Assembly (NCBI RefSeq): GCF_009796825.1
Contig: NZ_CP047030.1
Location: 3,098,501-3,162,500, forward strand
Length of the DNA stretch: 64,000 bases
DNA from: Algibacter sp. L3A6
GTDB taxonomy: Bacteria; Bacteroidota; Bacteroidia; Flavobacteriales; Flavobacteriaceae
Reading direction: 5' to 3'
The notes under the pieces are model-generated. The model did not search any database, was not told the DNA's origin, and saw nothing but the letters and a program-made list of their open reading frames with translations. This document shows positions 14,975 through 24,998 of the stretch, piece by piece. The translations under genes were made by a program, and so were the position numbers. The number at the start of each line of letters is the position of its first letter. Positions within the stretch are counted from its first letter, which is position 1.

Positions 14975-16651
14975 CTATCTGCCTTCCCAACCTGGGTTTT
15001 GTTCCCAAATAACATCTTTATTACGGTCTATTACCGTTTGCGGAATAGGGAATGTATTAAAATCGAATGTTAGCGAGTTAACCTGATAATCGTATCTGGC
15101 ATATCTTCTAATACGATCTGAAGCAATGTTGCCACCCATACGTAATAGTGTGTTCCATCTGCTTTCTTCTACAAATAATTCTCTAGCTCTTTCATCTAAA
15201 ATAAAATCTAGATCTACCATAGCAGCAGTTGCTAATACATTACAATTTGCGCGTTGTCTTATTAAATTAATATCATCGGCAGCTAATTGAGTATCTCCTT
15301 TTCTTAGGTGTGCTTCAGCTCTTAAAAGAATAGTTTCTGGTAAGCGTATTACATAACGGTCTCTCCATATATCTTCTCTGCGTTCTCCATCATCTAGACC
15401 TTCAAATTGATCTGTAGTTAACTTTTCAAAAATTGGGAAATATGCGCCATCGGCTAAACCTAAGTTTGCTTCATCTAAAACGTTTTGAGGTACTACTTGT
15501 CCAAAATTAGCTGCACTAGGGTCGTTGTATAAAACAGTACGTCTAATATTACTTTCTTCACCACGCATATCACCATCAGAAATGCTAGGTTCCCAAATAA
15601 TGGTTTCTGTTAACTCTGTAGGTCTAAGGAAAGCAACACCTCTTCCTCCAACATCTTCTAGCTCGCCAATAACACCTTCTATGGCTCTCCACACTGGACT
15701 AAAATAATAAGGGTAACGCAATCTGGCACCATTATCTCCGGCTTTGTAAGCTTCATAATCAAATTGATGCGTCCAGATACTTTCTGTATTTCCATCTGCA
15801 TAATTTTGATTGTTCAATCTAAATAAATCCCAGTATACATTTTTTCCAGGCTCATCGGCTCTAGAACCAAAACGACTTGTCATTAAAGAATAAATTCCTC
15901 CATCAATAACATCCGATGCGTATTTTATAGCTTGATCATAAGCAAGGTTGTCATTATTCTCAATACCAACACCTAAGTAAAACTCGCTTAAATAATGCTG
16001 TGCAGCACCACGAACTACGCGTCCTGGTTCGCTTGTTATTTCTGGTAAATCGTTTAAAATAGACTCTAAATCATCGATAGCAAATTGATAAATTTCGGCT
16101 CTTTCAGCTTGTTCATAATCAAACCTAACGGTAGTTGTTGGTTCATCTACAATAGCAACGCGACCAAATAGTTGTGCGGCTTGGCCATGTGCTTTTGCTC
16201 TAAAGAATTTGGCTTGGGCAATGATATAGCTTCTAGCGTCTTCACTTTCAAAAGTAATATCGGTTTGTTCTGCTAAAGAAAGTACAAGGTTTGCTCGCGA
16301 TATCATTTCATAAAGCTCAGAATATATCGTGTTTAAACGGCCAGCTCTTGGTGTAATTGTAGAGTTGTAATCACTAAAATTCGTGTTTTCTCTAAAGGTA
16401 GGTACGGTTAAAACATCTGTACCTTGCCCGTGCATAACACGACCTTGGTTATTATCTACATACGATCTTAAGGCGCGATCTTGTTGGTACATAGTGATTA
16501 ATACCTGATCTACTTGAGTACCTGAAGTAAAAATATTATCTACCGTTAAAAAGGTTTCTGGCGGCGTGTCTAAAAATTCTGCATCATTACAACCCGTAGT
16601 TAAAACCACCAGGGATAGTAATAGTAATTGTTTTATATAATTTATTTTCAT
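14975..16651 (-). CDS. susD: SusD-family glycan-binding outer-membrane lipoprotein
   Basis: 558 residues with a lipoprotein signal ending LTTGC (Cys21), followed by the typical SusD start (FLDTPPETFLTVDNIFTSGT). Internal TPR-like helices include AQAKFFRAKAHGQAAQLFG, and the C-terminal RagB/SusD part has VIRLPETILLRAEAHLRKGD and FPIPQTVIDRNKDVIWEQNP. The protein would sit on the cell surface as the lid of the SusC transporter and bind the glycan substrate. It lies 15 bp after the susC-like gene, in the same transcript. The symbol is used in the family sense. The ligand is inferred from the locus to be a sulfated N-glycan or glycopeptide. Confidence 0.93.
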   Translation of the reverse strand: MKINYIKQLLLLSLVVLTTGCNDAEFLDTPPETFLTVDNIFTSGTQVDQVLITMYQQDRALRSYVDNNQGRVMHGQGTDVLTVPTFRENTNFSDYNSTITPRAGRLNTIYSELYEMISRANLVLSLAEQTDITFESEDARSYIIAQAKFFRAKAHGQAAQLFGRVAIVDEPTTTVRFDYEQAERAEIYQFAIDDLESILNDLPEITSEPGRVVRGAAQHYLSEFYLGVGIENNDNLAYDQAIKYASDVIDGGIYSLMTSRFGSRADEPGKNVYWDLFRLNNQNYADGNTESIWTHQFDYEAYKAGDNGARLRYPYYFSPVWRAIEGVIGELEDVGGRGVAFLRPTELTETIIWEPSISDGDMRGEESNIRRTVLYNDPSAANFGQVVPQNVLDEANLGLADGAYFPIFEKLTTDQFEGLDDGERREDIWRDRYVIRLPETILLRAEAHLRKGDTQLAADDINLIRQRANCNVLATAAMVDLDFILDERARELFVEESRWNTLLRMGGNIASDRIRRYARYDYQVNSLTFDFNTFPIPQTVIDRNKDVIWEQNPGWEGR

Positions 16652-16666
16652 GATATTTTTTTTAAA

Positions 16667-19600
16667 TTAGAAACTAAGGTTAACTCCAAACGTGTAAGCG
16701 CTCATAACAGGGAACGTTCCGTTTAATGCTGCAATTCCTTTTTCTGGATCTCCACCACCAAACCAATTGGTGAAAATTAGTGGGTTATCGGCACTGATAT
16801 ATAGGTCTAAAGAACGAATACCTAAGTTTAATCGGGTTAAAATATCTTGATCAAATCCATAAGATAAGTTTACGTTTTGTACACGTACAAAGCCTCTTGA
16901 TTGGTAACCGCTATAACGACTATCATTAAAATCTGGACGTAGGTTCGTGGTACTTTGATTTTCTGGTGTCCACCAATCTCCATTTTCTATATCGTTAAAA
17001 TCAAATCGGTTTTGGAACGAGTTACTTCTAGGGTTTGCACCAATAAAATAATTTTCGCTTCCGCCACCAAATGTGCCGTTAATTAACATGTATAAGCTAA
17101 AGTTTTTATAAGTAAATGTATTAGAGAAACCCATTCTGAAATTAGGGACATTATAGCCTAGAATTTTTCTGTCGTCTCCTGTAATACCAGGTTCTCCATC
17201 TAAATCTCTAAACATTGGATCTCCAGGTTGTGCTCCATTATCTGCGATATACTGTGTGTCATTTTCTTGTACAACACCAATGTACTCGTAACCATATTGC
17301 GCACCTAAAGATTTACCAATAAATAAGCTGTTAGAAATATCATCGTCTTCTATGCCATCGCCATCAATATCGTCTCCGTATAGGGTTACAATTTTGTTTC
17401 GGTTATTCCAATAGGTTAGTGTAGAGGTCCATTTAAATTCTTCGGTATTTATATTTTCGGTACGTAAAGTAAGCTCAACACCACGGTTGTCTACTTGGCC
17501 TAAACTTGCCAATATGCTAGAAAATCCACTTGTAGTTGGTATAACTCTATTAAAAATTTGATCGCGAGTTTGTGAGAAATAAACATCGGCATCAAAGAAA
17601 ATACGATTGTTTAGAAATGCTGTATGCACACCTAAGTTTAAAGATGTAGTTTCTTCCCAACCTAATTCTAAATTACCAAGACCAGACTGCGAAATACCAA
17701 ATTGACTTACAGAAGGATCGTCTCCAAATGAATATCTAATATTACCAGGTTGTCCTGCACTTACTGGTGATAAAGTTTCGTATGGATCTAAACCTTGGTT
17801 ACCATTTAATCCGTAAGAAGCATTAATTTTTAAATAATTTAAAACAGAATTATCTTTTAAAAAGTTTTCTTCGGAAACTGTCCATGCACCTCCAACGGAC
17901 CAGAATGTACCAAATCTTCTATCGGCTCCAAAAACGGAAGCTCCATCGCGTCTTACAGATCCTGTTAAGTTGTATTTACCCGCATAACCATATGATAGGC
18001 GACCTAAATAACCAACGTTAGATCTTTCAGCTAAACTATATGAATTTGTAACGGTTGTTGCGAAAGGCACACCTTTAACTCCTAATGTTGTATTACCAAG
18101 TGCAGCAAAATCGGTTCCAGATACGGTAGAGAGGTCGTTTACTCTATAATCTCTAGTTGCAACAAAAGTGGCATCAATGTTATGCTCGCCAAAGGTATTG
18201 GTATAGCTAATAATATTGTCAATAACGTAGTTTCTATCGGTATATCTAGAGTTACTACCATTAGCTTGAGATAGGTTTGCTTGTATAGATTGTTGAGAAT
18301 ATCTATCAAAATATGGTGTATTCTCAGAAGGAAGTGCTATAAAATAATCTTCATACTGAAACTGATCTACACTTCTGTTTTGCTGACTTAATGTATAGTT
18401 AAGTGTATATTTTAATCCTTTTACCCAAGGTATTTTGACCACAGCATTAGCAGCAAGTCTAAAATAATTTCTTTTATCAAAATTTTCTTGAGTACCATCA
18501 GTACCCCAAAGTGGGTTAGGTACATTATTAGCTGTTGGGTAACGTTCTAAATCTGTAGAGGTGTTGGAGCTTGTATTAAAAGGTTGTCCATCATAACGGT
18601 ATGGATAACCAATTGGAGCTATTTGAAATGCTCTACCTACGTCGGCTGTTACTCCAGAAAAATCACTGTTTGTATACGATCCGTCTAGACCTAATTCTAA
18701 CCAATCGGTTATATCTGCTTGTAAACGTGATCTTACAGAAATTCTATTAAATTGGTCGCCAATAATAACACCTTCTTGCTCTTCATAACCACCAGACATG
18801 AAATAATTAATTTTGTCAGATCTTCCAGAAATAGAAACATTATGTTTCTGTATTTGTCCGTTTCTAGAAATTAAGTCTAGCCAATCTGTATCTACACCTT
18901 CATCTTGTAATACGCCTCTATATTCTTCTTCCCAAACAATATCATCTATAGAACCGATATTTTGTTGTGCTACGTATTTTTCTAAATAACGATCTCTATC
19001 TAATAAATCGGGTTGATCTTGCCAAGTATTAAAACCTGTAGAGGTAGAGACATTAATAACAGGTTTACTTGTTTTACCTTTTTTTGTGTTAATTAAAATT
19101 ACGCCATTGGCGGCACGAGACCCATAAACAACAGCAGCCGAAGCATCTTTTAATATATCAAGAGATGCAATATCGTTAGGGTTTATGTCATTAACACTTC
19201 CCAAGAACACAATACCGTCTAAAACAATTAAAGGATCGTTGTTACCATTAATGGAGTTTTGCCCTCTTACTAAAATAGAAGGTGTTGTTCCTGCAGAGTT
19301 TTGTGCACCAATATTAATACCTGGTGTAGCACCTCTAATAGCTTGTAAAACACTTGTGTTAGCCGAAAGCGCGATAGGAGAGTCCTCTAATGTAACCCGC
19401 TCAACAGCGCCTGTAATGTCTTTCTTTTTGGCTGTACCATAACCAATAAGTACAATTTCGTCTAGTCCGGCAATATCTTCTTCTAATGATACATTGATTT
19501 CGGAAGATTTGCCAACTGTTACTTTAGCGGTTTTCATTCCTAAATAAGAAAACACAAGTACATCTCCTTTTTTTGCGGTAATACTATATTTTCCATCAAA

Positions 19601-19762
19601 ATCTGTTTGAGCTCCAGTGTTGCTCCCTTCAACTAAAACATTAACTCCGGGCAGAGTCATATTTTGTGTATCGGTTACTAATCCGGAGACTGTAATCGAT
19701 TGTGCATTTGCTAATGTAAAAGACATTAGGCAAACATAAAATAACATTAATTTTTTGTTCAT
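16667..19762 (-). CDS. susC: SusC/RagA-family TonB-dependent outer-membrane transporter
   Basis: 1031 residues. Signal peptide MNKKLMLFYVCLMSFTLANA. A carboxypeptidase-D-regulatory-like domain at about 22-100 (VSGLVTDTQNMTLPGVNVLV, then DGKYSITAKKGDVLVFSYLG). The TonB plug at about 110-225 contains DITGAVERV, SVLQAIRGATPGI and NDPLIVLDGI, the SusC signature. The remainder is a 22-stranded barrel ending in a typical aromatic residue (AYTFGVNLSF). It imports oligosaccharide or glycopeptide into the periplasm using TonB energy. It is the first gene of its transcript, with about 500 bp of noncoding DNA before the next unit. It is the only SusC/SusD pair seen in this 53-kb locus. Confidence 0.95.
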   Translation of the reverse strand: MNKKLMLFYVCLMSFTLANAQSITVSGLVTDTQNMTLPGVNVLVEGSNTGAQTDFDGKYSITAKKGDVLVFSYLGMKTAKVTVGKSSEINVSLEEDIAGLDEIVLIGYGTAKKKDITGAVERVTLEDSPIALSANTSVLQAIRGATPGINIGAQNSAGTTPSILVRGQNSINGNNDPLIVLDGIVFLGSVNDINPNDIASLDILKDASAAVVYGSRAANGVILINTKKGKTSKPVINVSTSTGFNTWQDQPDLLDRDRYLEKYVAQQNIGSIDDIVWEEEYRGVLQDEGVDTDWLDLISRNGQIQKHNVSISGRSDKINYFMSGGYEEQEGVIIGDQFNRISVRSRLQADITDWLELGLDGSYTNSDFSGVTADVGRAFQIAPIGYPYRYDGQPFNTSSNTSTDLERYPTANNVPNPLWGTDGTQENFDKRNYFRLAANAVVKIPWVKGLKYTLNYTLSQQNRSVDQFQYEDYFIALPSENTPYFDRYSQQSIQANLSQANGSNSRYTDRNYVIDNIISYTNTFGEHNIDATFVATRDYRVNDLSTVSGTDFAALGNTTLGVKGVPFATTVTNSYSLAERSNVGYLGRLSYGYAGKYNLTGSVRRDGASVFGADRRFGTFWSVGGAWTVSEENFLKDNSVLNYLKINASYGLNGNQGLDPYETLSPVSAGQPGNIRYSFGDDPSVSQFGISQSGLGNLELGWEETTSLNLGVHTAFLNNRIFFDADVYFSQTRDQIFNRVIPTTSGFSSILASLGQVDNRGVELTLRTENINTEEFKWTSTLTYWNNRNKIVTLYGDDIDGDGIEDDDISNSLFIGKSLGAQYGYEYIGVVQENDTQYIADNGAQPGDPMFRDLDGEPGITGDDRKILGYNVPNFRMGFSNTFTYKNFSLYMLINGTFGGGSENYFIGANPRSNSFQNRFDFNDIENGDWWTPENQSTTNLRPDFNDSRYSGYQSRGFVRVQNVNLSYGFDQDILTRLNLGIRSLDLYISADNPLIFTNWFGGGDPEKGIAALNGTFPVMSAYTFGVNLSF

Positions 19763-20260
19763 AAATCTTGATTTAATTGTGATACTTCTTTAGTTAAAAT
19801 TGGTTGTTTTTTTTGCTTATTTAATGTTTGAATCCGAGAGAAGATTTATTAAATAAACTAGATTATAAATGTATCCTAATACCACGATTTTTCCATCCTG
19901 TACTATCCTGTGGTCTTTTGTAAGTAATATCTTGTTTTGGTTTTTTGAATGCTATTTTGAAAAGCATTAATCTCTTTTTTTTGTTTCTTTTTAAGAGGTT
20001 AAGTTATTGATTTTGTTTTGTTTGCGTGGGTTTTTTTTGAATTGATATGAAGGTGTTATAATTTTTTGTTTTAGAAGGACGTTTGAAAAAGGAGCTGTTT
20101 TTGAAAATAATTCTTGTTAAAAATTGAAAAAATTTGTTTTTGTTTTGGTACAGTCGATTTCAATAGAAAAATGGATGCTTTTATTTTAAGATTTTAGATG
20201 AATGTTTAGGTTGTAATCGAGCCATTTTTCAATCGTAAAATGTTCACTTTAAAACAAACA
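19763..20260 (-). promoter_or_regulatory. Long leader and promoter region of the SusC/SusD unit
   Basis: About 500 bp without a gene, T-rich on the plus strand. It holds a tandem repeat ATCCTGT (19895-19901 and 19905-19911, 10-bp period) inside a wider ACCAC...GTGGT pair (19881-19914), which could be a regulator site. It also holds two hairpins: AATGCT/AGCATT (19948-19953, 19963-19968), and TTAATCTCTT/AAGAGGTTAA (19967-19976, 19993-20002, one G-T pair). I could not find a convincing Bacteroidota TANNTTTG promoter here. Confidence 0.4.
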
Positions 20261-20299
20261 AAAAACCTCAACTATTTTAGAAAAATAGTTGAGGTTTTT
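20261..20299 (-). terminator. Hairpin terminator at the end of the large hydrolase unit
   Basis: The stem CCTCAACTATTTT (20266-20278) with AAAATAGTTGAGG (20282-20294), a 3-nt loop, and a five-base A run and five-base T run on either side. It is perfect over 18 bp including the A/T tails and could work in both directions. It lies about 85 bp past the beta-helix gene stop. Confidence 0.88.
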
Positions 20300-20383
20300 T
20301 ACTAGTAATATTATAATACTTGTAGTTCTAAAAAGGTGTCGTTTTACATTACAATAGACTATTAATTTAACGGTGTTATTCCC

Positions 20384-22492
20384 TTATCTTTTAATCTTCA
20401 TTTTCATATTCTTTTCAACAGCGGCATCAAAGGCTTTAGTAATAGATTGAGATAATTTTGATTTTTCAACCCAGTCATTACTACCATAAACGCCAGCTTC
20501 GGAATAGTTAAATGGCTTAAAGTTTATTTTTTTATAAGTCGTATTTCTTTTGAAGTTGAAATTAAAACTTTCAGCATCTTTAAAAAACGGATTAGAAATG
20601 TGGCTGTTTTTATCGAAGCCTAATTTTTTCCATCCTTTAAAATCATGATTATTAAAGTTATAATCGCTACCATTAATATTCCAATAAATATTATGATCCA
20701 TCTCAGCATTAACATCGTCCCAGGCACCTTTGGCAACAAGACCTTCTTTAAAAATGATAATGTTATTTGTAAAGGTGAAAGATTTATGATCTTCAGAAAT
20801 AGTACATTGCAATTGATACTTTTTTGCAAAGGCTAAAATGTTATTTTCAACGGTATTATTTTTTCCGTAATTCTGCTGAAATCCGCCCGTTTTAGTATTG
20901 TAAACTAAGTTGTTTTTAAAGGTAATTCCAGAAGACCCTTCATCGGCATACATACCCCAACCGCCATAAGAATAGGCGTGAACGTTATTGATAACATTAT
21001 GGGTAACTTGTGTGCCTTCGGAAGCGCCTAAGGTATAAATACCTGCCATATCACTAAGTAAATCCCAACCAATATGATGAATATGATTATAAGTAATAGT
21101 GTTACGTTTTGCTAAACTAGGCTTATAGCCCCAAACCCAACCTACCGAAATTCCTGTATAGTAGAAATTCCCAATGTCGTTATGAGAAATGGTATTGTCT
21201 GCACTATGGCCAACCCATACACCAACCGAAGCAGGGAACTCTTGGCCACCAGTTTGAATAATATTATTTTCTACCGAAATATGATTAGTATGTGCTTTAC
21301 CATCTAGAGGTTTAAAATCGCCTAAATAGATACCGCCACCACCAAGATGATGCAAATAACAGTGTTCTACCATGGAATATGTTGTGCCTTTTCCAAGCCA
21401 GATGGCATGTTGACCAATTTGCGAAACTTCACATTTTAAAAACTCAATATGGTTTGCGTATTTCCCTAAAATAGCGGCATTAAGTTTTGCAGCAGCTTGA
21501 TTTGGTTCTGAACCTGTAATCGGAATTTTGTAATGCGCATGTTTAAAAGTTAACCCTTCAAAAGTAATGTGTTTTGCATTATCGTTGGGCGTGCCAGAAA
21601 TAGATATCAGGTTTTCTAAAACGGGAGCAATAACTTCGGTGTTTGCTATAGTTTGGCCTTCTAATGGTTTGTATAATAAAGTGCCGTTATCTTTTAAATA
21701 CCATTCGCCCACAGAATCTAGAGCCGCTTCATAGTTTTCAAAAATAAGGCGTCTATCCTTTTTTAACGGATTCCATGGCTTCATGCCTTTACCAGAAGTT
21801 ATAAGTTTTAAACTATCGGTATCTATGGCATCAATATGTCGTAAGGTATAATCCCATTTATGGAATGCTTTAAAACGTACATTGTGAATTTCTTCCTGTT
21901 TAATTTCTGAAAGTATTTTGGCTTCTTTTGCTTTAAAGAAAATGCTTTGCTCTGCTTTTTCGGCCACTTTCGATGTACCGTGTTTCCAAATAGTTTGCGT
22001 TACCGTATCAATTTTTATAAAGCCTTTATTTGGCGTTCTTGCCAAAGTAGCGCGTTTATTGTTAACATAAAGTTGATCGAAATTCCATTTGTAGTGGCTG
22101 CTTTCTGGAATTTTAGCTTCCCAAAGGCCATTTGAATTAACTTTGAAACCTGTTATTTTTTTTCCACCGCTAAAAACAGGTTTTGCACCTTTTGCTGCTT
22201 TGTAGATTATTGGAAAGTTAGATGAACCACTGTCCATAGCGTTGAGTTCCAAAGGCGCTTTCATGATGTAATTTCCAGATTCGATAAGCACCTCAAAACT
22301 ATGGTTTATACCATTTTGATTTTTATAGTTTCTAATGGCATCGCGAGCCCCTTGCAATGTAGCAAGAGGTTGCGATTGGCTGCCTGTATTTAAATCGTTT
22401 CCGGCGGTAGAAACATAAAATGTAACTTGTGCCTGAAGTTTAACAGTTAAAAGAACCATTAAAATGAAAAAAAACATTTTTTTTACAATCAT
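20384..22492 (-). CDS. Right-handed beta-helix protein, GH141-like
   Basis: 702 residues with a signal peptide (MIVKKMFFFILMVLLTVKLQAQ), so periplasmic or surface. It opens with TFYVSTAGNDLNTGSQSQPL, continues with an N-terminal insert domain (FSGGKKITGF, then LYVNNKRATLARTPNKGF), and then repeated beta-helix turns (IEFLKCEVSQIGQHAIWLGK, YLHHLGGGGIYLGD, ITYNHIHHIGWDLLSDMAGI, VTHNVINNVHAYSYGGWG). This arrangement and length match the GH141-type beta-helix hydrolases, known members of which are alpha-L-fucosidases or xylanases. A fucosidase role would suit the locus. Other beta-helix families remain possible. It is the last gene of the hydrolase unit, with a terminator following. Confidence 0.7.
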   Translation of the reverse strand: MIVKKMFFFILMVLLTVKLQAQVTFYVSTAGNDLNTGSQSQPLATLQGARDAIRNYKNQNGINHSFEVLIESGNYIMKAPLELNAMDSGSSNFPIIYKAAKGAKPVFSGGKKITGFKVNSNGLWEAKIPESSHYKWNFDQLYVNNKRATLARTPNKGFIKIDTVTQTIWKHGTSKVAEKAEQSIFFKAKEAKILSEIKQEEIHNVRFKAFHKWDYTLRHIDAIDTDSLKLITSGKGMKPWNPLKKDRRLIFENYEAALDSVGEWYLKDNGTLLYKPLEGQTIANTEVIAPVLENLISISGTPNDNAKHITFEGLTFKHAHYKIPITGSEPNQAAAKLNAAILGKYANHIEFLKCEVSQIGQHAIWLGKGTTYSMVEHCYLHHLGGGGIYLGDFKPLDGKAHTNHISVENNIIQTGGQEFPASVGVWVGHSADNTISHNDIGNFYYTGISVGWVWGYKPSLAKRNTITYNHIHHIGWDLLSDMAGIYTLGASEGTQVTHNVINNVHAYSYGGWGMYADEGSSGITFKNNLVYNTKTGGFQQNYGKNNTVENNILAFAKKYQLQCTISEDHKSFTFTNNIIIFKEGLVAKGAWDDVNAEMDHNIYWNINGSDYNFNNHDFKGWKKLGFDKNSHISNPFFKDAESFNFNFKRNTTYKKINFKPFNYSEAGVYGSNDWVEKSKLSQSITKAFDAAVEKNMKMKIKR

Positions 22493-22642
22493 AGAATTTA
22501 GAATTTTTTTTCAATTTTAAAATGCCATCGATACTCGTATCAAAATCTTTTCCAGGATAAAGAAAAGTCCCTTCTTTCATTTGTTTGAATTTAAATTTTG
22601 TTTCCTCACCAAATGATGTTACTGAAGTAATATTGTTCTTTT
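22493..22642 (-). other. Spacer with a possible coding remnant
   Basis: 150 bp between GH92 and the beta-helix gene, longer than most junctions in this unit. On the minus strand it reads as protein-like text without a start (ITSVTSFGEETKFKFKQMKE, then GTFLYPGKDFDTSIDG) before losing sense. It could be the tail of a deleted hydrolase. Evidence is composition only. Confidence 0.25.
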
Positions 22643-24976
22643 TTATTGTATTACGGGTTCTAGTCCCATTTCCATTTCTAAAACACCACCTTGAGTAATT
22701 TCTTGATGTGTAATCCAAAAACGATTAAGTGGTTTTCCATTCAACGCCATCGATTGGATATAAATATTTTCTTCGGAATTGTTTTGGGCTACAATTTTAA
22801 ATGTTTTTCCGCTGTAATAATTTCGGTCTAATTTAATTTCTATTTCATTAAATACCGGACTCGTTATTTGATATTTATTATCGCCAGGAGCAATAGGGTG
22901 GATGCCAATGGAAGCCAATACGTACCAAGCAGACATTTGTCCAACATCTTCGTTGCCACACAATCCATAAGGACCCGTTCCATAGGCATCACTACAAATT
23001 TGGCGGGTTGTTTTTTGTGTTAAATGTGGTACACCAGCTTCATTTAGCATGAAAGGTACGTGGTGTACAGGTTCATTTGCGTGATTATAATAATTGTTCC
23101 AAAGGAAATCATCTGGTGTGTTTTCAAAGAAAGAAATTAATTCATTTTTAAAAGCTTCTTCGCCACCCATTAAAGTTTTTAAGCCATCAATATCATGAGG
23201 TACAAACCAACCTTGTTGATAAGGATTACTTTCTATACAACCTTGCCCATGCACGGTTTTTTCTTTCCATTCTACCCAAGTTCCGCTGCTGTCTTTGGCT
23301 CTAAACCAATTGACTTCATCGTTCCAAATATTCTTGTAATTTTCGCTTTTCTTTAAGTACGTTTCTGCAATATCATCCTTTCCTAAAGATTTGGCCATAA
23401 CACTTAAAGCCCAATCAGAATAAGCATATTCCAACGTTTTAGAAATATGTTTGTTTGAATAGCCTAACTCACCGTTCCCCGTGTTATCTACCGTATTTTT
23501 AGAGTAGGTAAACGCTTTTTCAATGTTGTAATTTCGAATACCTTTTTCGTAAGCATCCACAATAACGGACACGGCTGGATTTCCTAACATAACACCAGAG
23601 TAGGAATTCAACATTTCCCAACGTGGCAAATACTCCTTACCACTCAATTCTGCCATTTGTAGTAACGAATTAATTTCATCGTTTACCAACGTAGGATTAA
23701 TAATGGTTTGTAAAGGGAATTGAGATCTAAAAACATCCCAACCACTAAAAATGGTACGATAGGTGAAATCGTTAGTTTGATGTACTTTTTTATCAGCGCC
23801 TATATAATTTCCATTCACATCCGAAAAAGCACGTGGATCTATTAAAGTATGATACAATGAGGTGTAAAAAATAGTTTTATCTCTATCTGTAGCGCCTTCA
23901 ACAGATATGTTGTCAATAGCTTCGCTCCAACTATCACGAGCTTCTTGTTTTGTTTTATCGAAATCCCAATGACTAATATCGTGTTCTAAATTTTCTTTAG
24001 CTCCCGCGATATTTACAAATGAAATACCACTTTTTACTAAAACTTCTTCACCTGCTGTAGTACTAAAATTGGTATAAAAGCCTAAATGTTTGCCTTGCAT
24101 TTCAGTTTTACCTTCAAAAATTTCAGCATTTTTAATGGCATCTTGATAATTGTCTCTTCTTATGAATCGCATTTTTCTTGGAACATCAGGAATGTCTGCA
24201 CTCCAAATTCCATAGTCTATTAATGGCTTGCTAAATTGACAGTAGAAGTAGACTACATAGTCTGCATTTCCTGCGCCAGCTCCCCAACCACCACCTTCCG
24301 GAGGGCATTTCATCCAACCTTGTATGGTGTTTTCGTTTACTACTTTGATGTATTGTTCTGTTGAAGTTCCACCTACACGGCGGGCTAAATCGATTTGAAC
24401 TCGAGAACTATCAGTTTCAGGGTAGGTAAAGCGAATAATACCTGCTCTAGGTGCCGATGTTAATTCTGCTTTTACGTTATAATCGTCCATAGTAACGGCA
24501 TAATACCCCGCTTCTGTAGTTTCCGTATCATGAGAATATCGAGAACGGTAGCCGCTTTCTGGATTTTCGGCTACTCCACGATTAGTCTGTAGTTTACCGG
24601 TTGCAGGTGTTACTAAAAAGTTACCTAAATCGCCAAACCAGCCTACACCACTCATGTGTGTAAAACTGAAACCTTCCATCGTTGGATGCTCATAAGAATA
24701 TCCAGAACCATTATCACCATCAGAAACCGTATCAGGACTTAGCTGTACCAAACCAAATGGCGTTGCTGCACCCGGAAATGTTTTACCAAAACCATGAGCG
24801 TCCTTCGATTTTTTACCATAAGTAATAGCTCCAATAATAGGGTCTATGTAATCTACAGGCTGCTTTTCGTTTTGAGTTGCTGCTTTATCAGATTTTGAAG
24901 AATTACAAGAACTCGCCACTAAAGCCGTAAATGCCAGACAGAAATAAAATAATATGTTTCTTTTTGTAGTACTCAT
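22643..24976 (-). CDS. GH92 alpha-mannosidase lipoprotein
   Basis: 777 residues with a lipoprotein signal ending ASSC (Cys24). GH92 family features: VDYIDPIIGAITYGK and FPGAATPFGLVQLSPDT at the N-terminus, FSGWDVFRSQFPL in the barrel, the acid-bearing NHANEPVHHV (Glu635), and GNEDVGQMSAW (674-684), which contains the conserved base. GH92 enzymes remove alpha-linked mannose in a calcium-dependent, inverting reaction. This copy, like those at 55,025 and the right edge, has the NEPxHH and GNED pattern. It lies 22 bp after a sulfatase gene in the same transcript. The linkage it cleaves cannot be read from sequence. Confidence 0.93.
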   Translation of the reverse strand: MSTTKRNILFYFCLAFTALVASSCNSSKSDKAATQNEKQPVDYIDPIIGAITYGKKSKDAHGFGKTFPGAATPFGLVQLSPDTVSDGDNGSGYSYEHPTMEGFSFTHMSGVGWFGDLGNFLVTPATGKLQTNRGVAENPESGYRSRYSHDTETTEAGYYAVTMDDYNVKAELTSAPRAGIIRFTYPETDSSRVQIDLARRVGGTSTEQYIKVVNENTIQGWMKCPPEGGGWGAGAGNADYVVYFYCQFSKPLIDYGIWSADIPDVPRKMRFIRRDNYQDAIKNAEIFEGKTEMQGKHLGFYTNFSTTAGEEVLVKSGISFVNIAGAKENLEHDISHWDFDKTKQEARDSWSEAIDNISVEGATDRDKTIFYTSLYHTLIDPRAFSDVNGNYIGADKKVHQTNDFTYRTIFSGWDVFRSQFPLQTIINPTLVNDEINSLLQMAELSGKEYLPRWEMLNSYSGVMLGNPAVSVIVDAYEKGIRNYNIEKAFTYSKNTVDNTGNGELGYSNKHISKTLEYAYSDWALSVMAKSLGKDDIAETYLKKSENYKNIWNDEVNWFRAKDSSGTWVEWKEKTVHGQGCIESNPYQQGWFVPHDIDGLKTLMGGEEAFKNELISFFENTPDDFLWNNYYNHANEPVHHVPFMLNEAGVPHLTQKTTRQICSDAYGTGPYGLCGNEDVGQMSAWYVLASIGIHPIAPGDNKYQITSPVFNEIEIKLDRNYYSGKTFKIVAQNNSEENIYIQSMALNGKPLNRFWITHQEITQGGVLEMEMGLEPVIQ

Positions 24977-24998
24977 GTTATGGGCTGTTTTTTATCTA

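Noticed and set aside
22440..22718. Minus-strand frame of 92 codons between GH92 and the beta-helix gene
   Set aside because: Overlaps both real genes in another frame. Only its middle part looks protein-like, and that is recorded as a possible remnant in the spacer.
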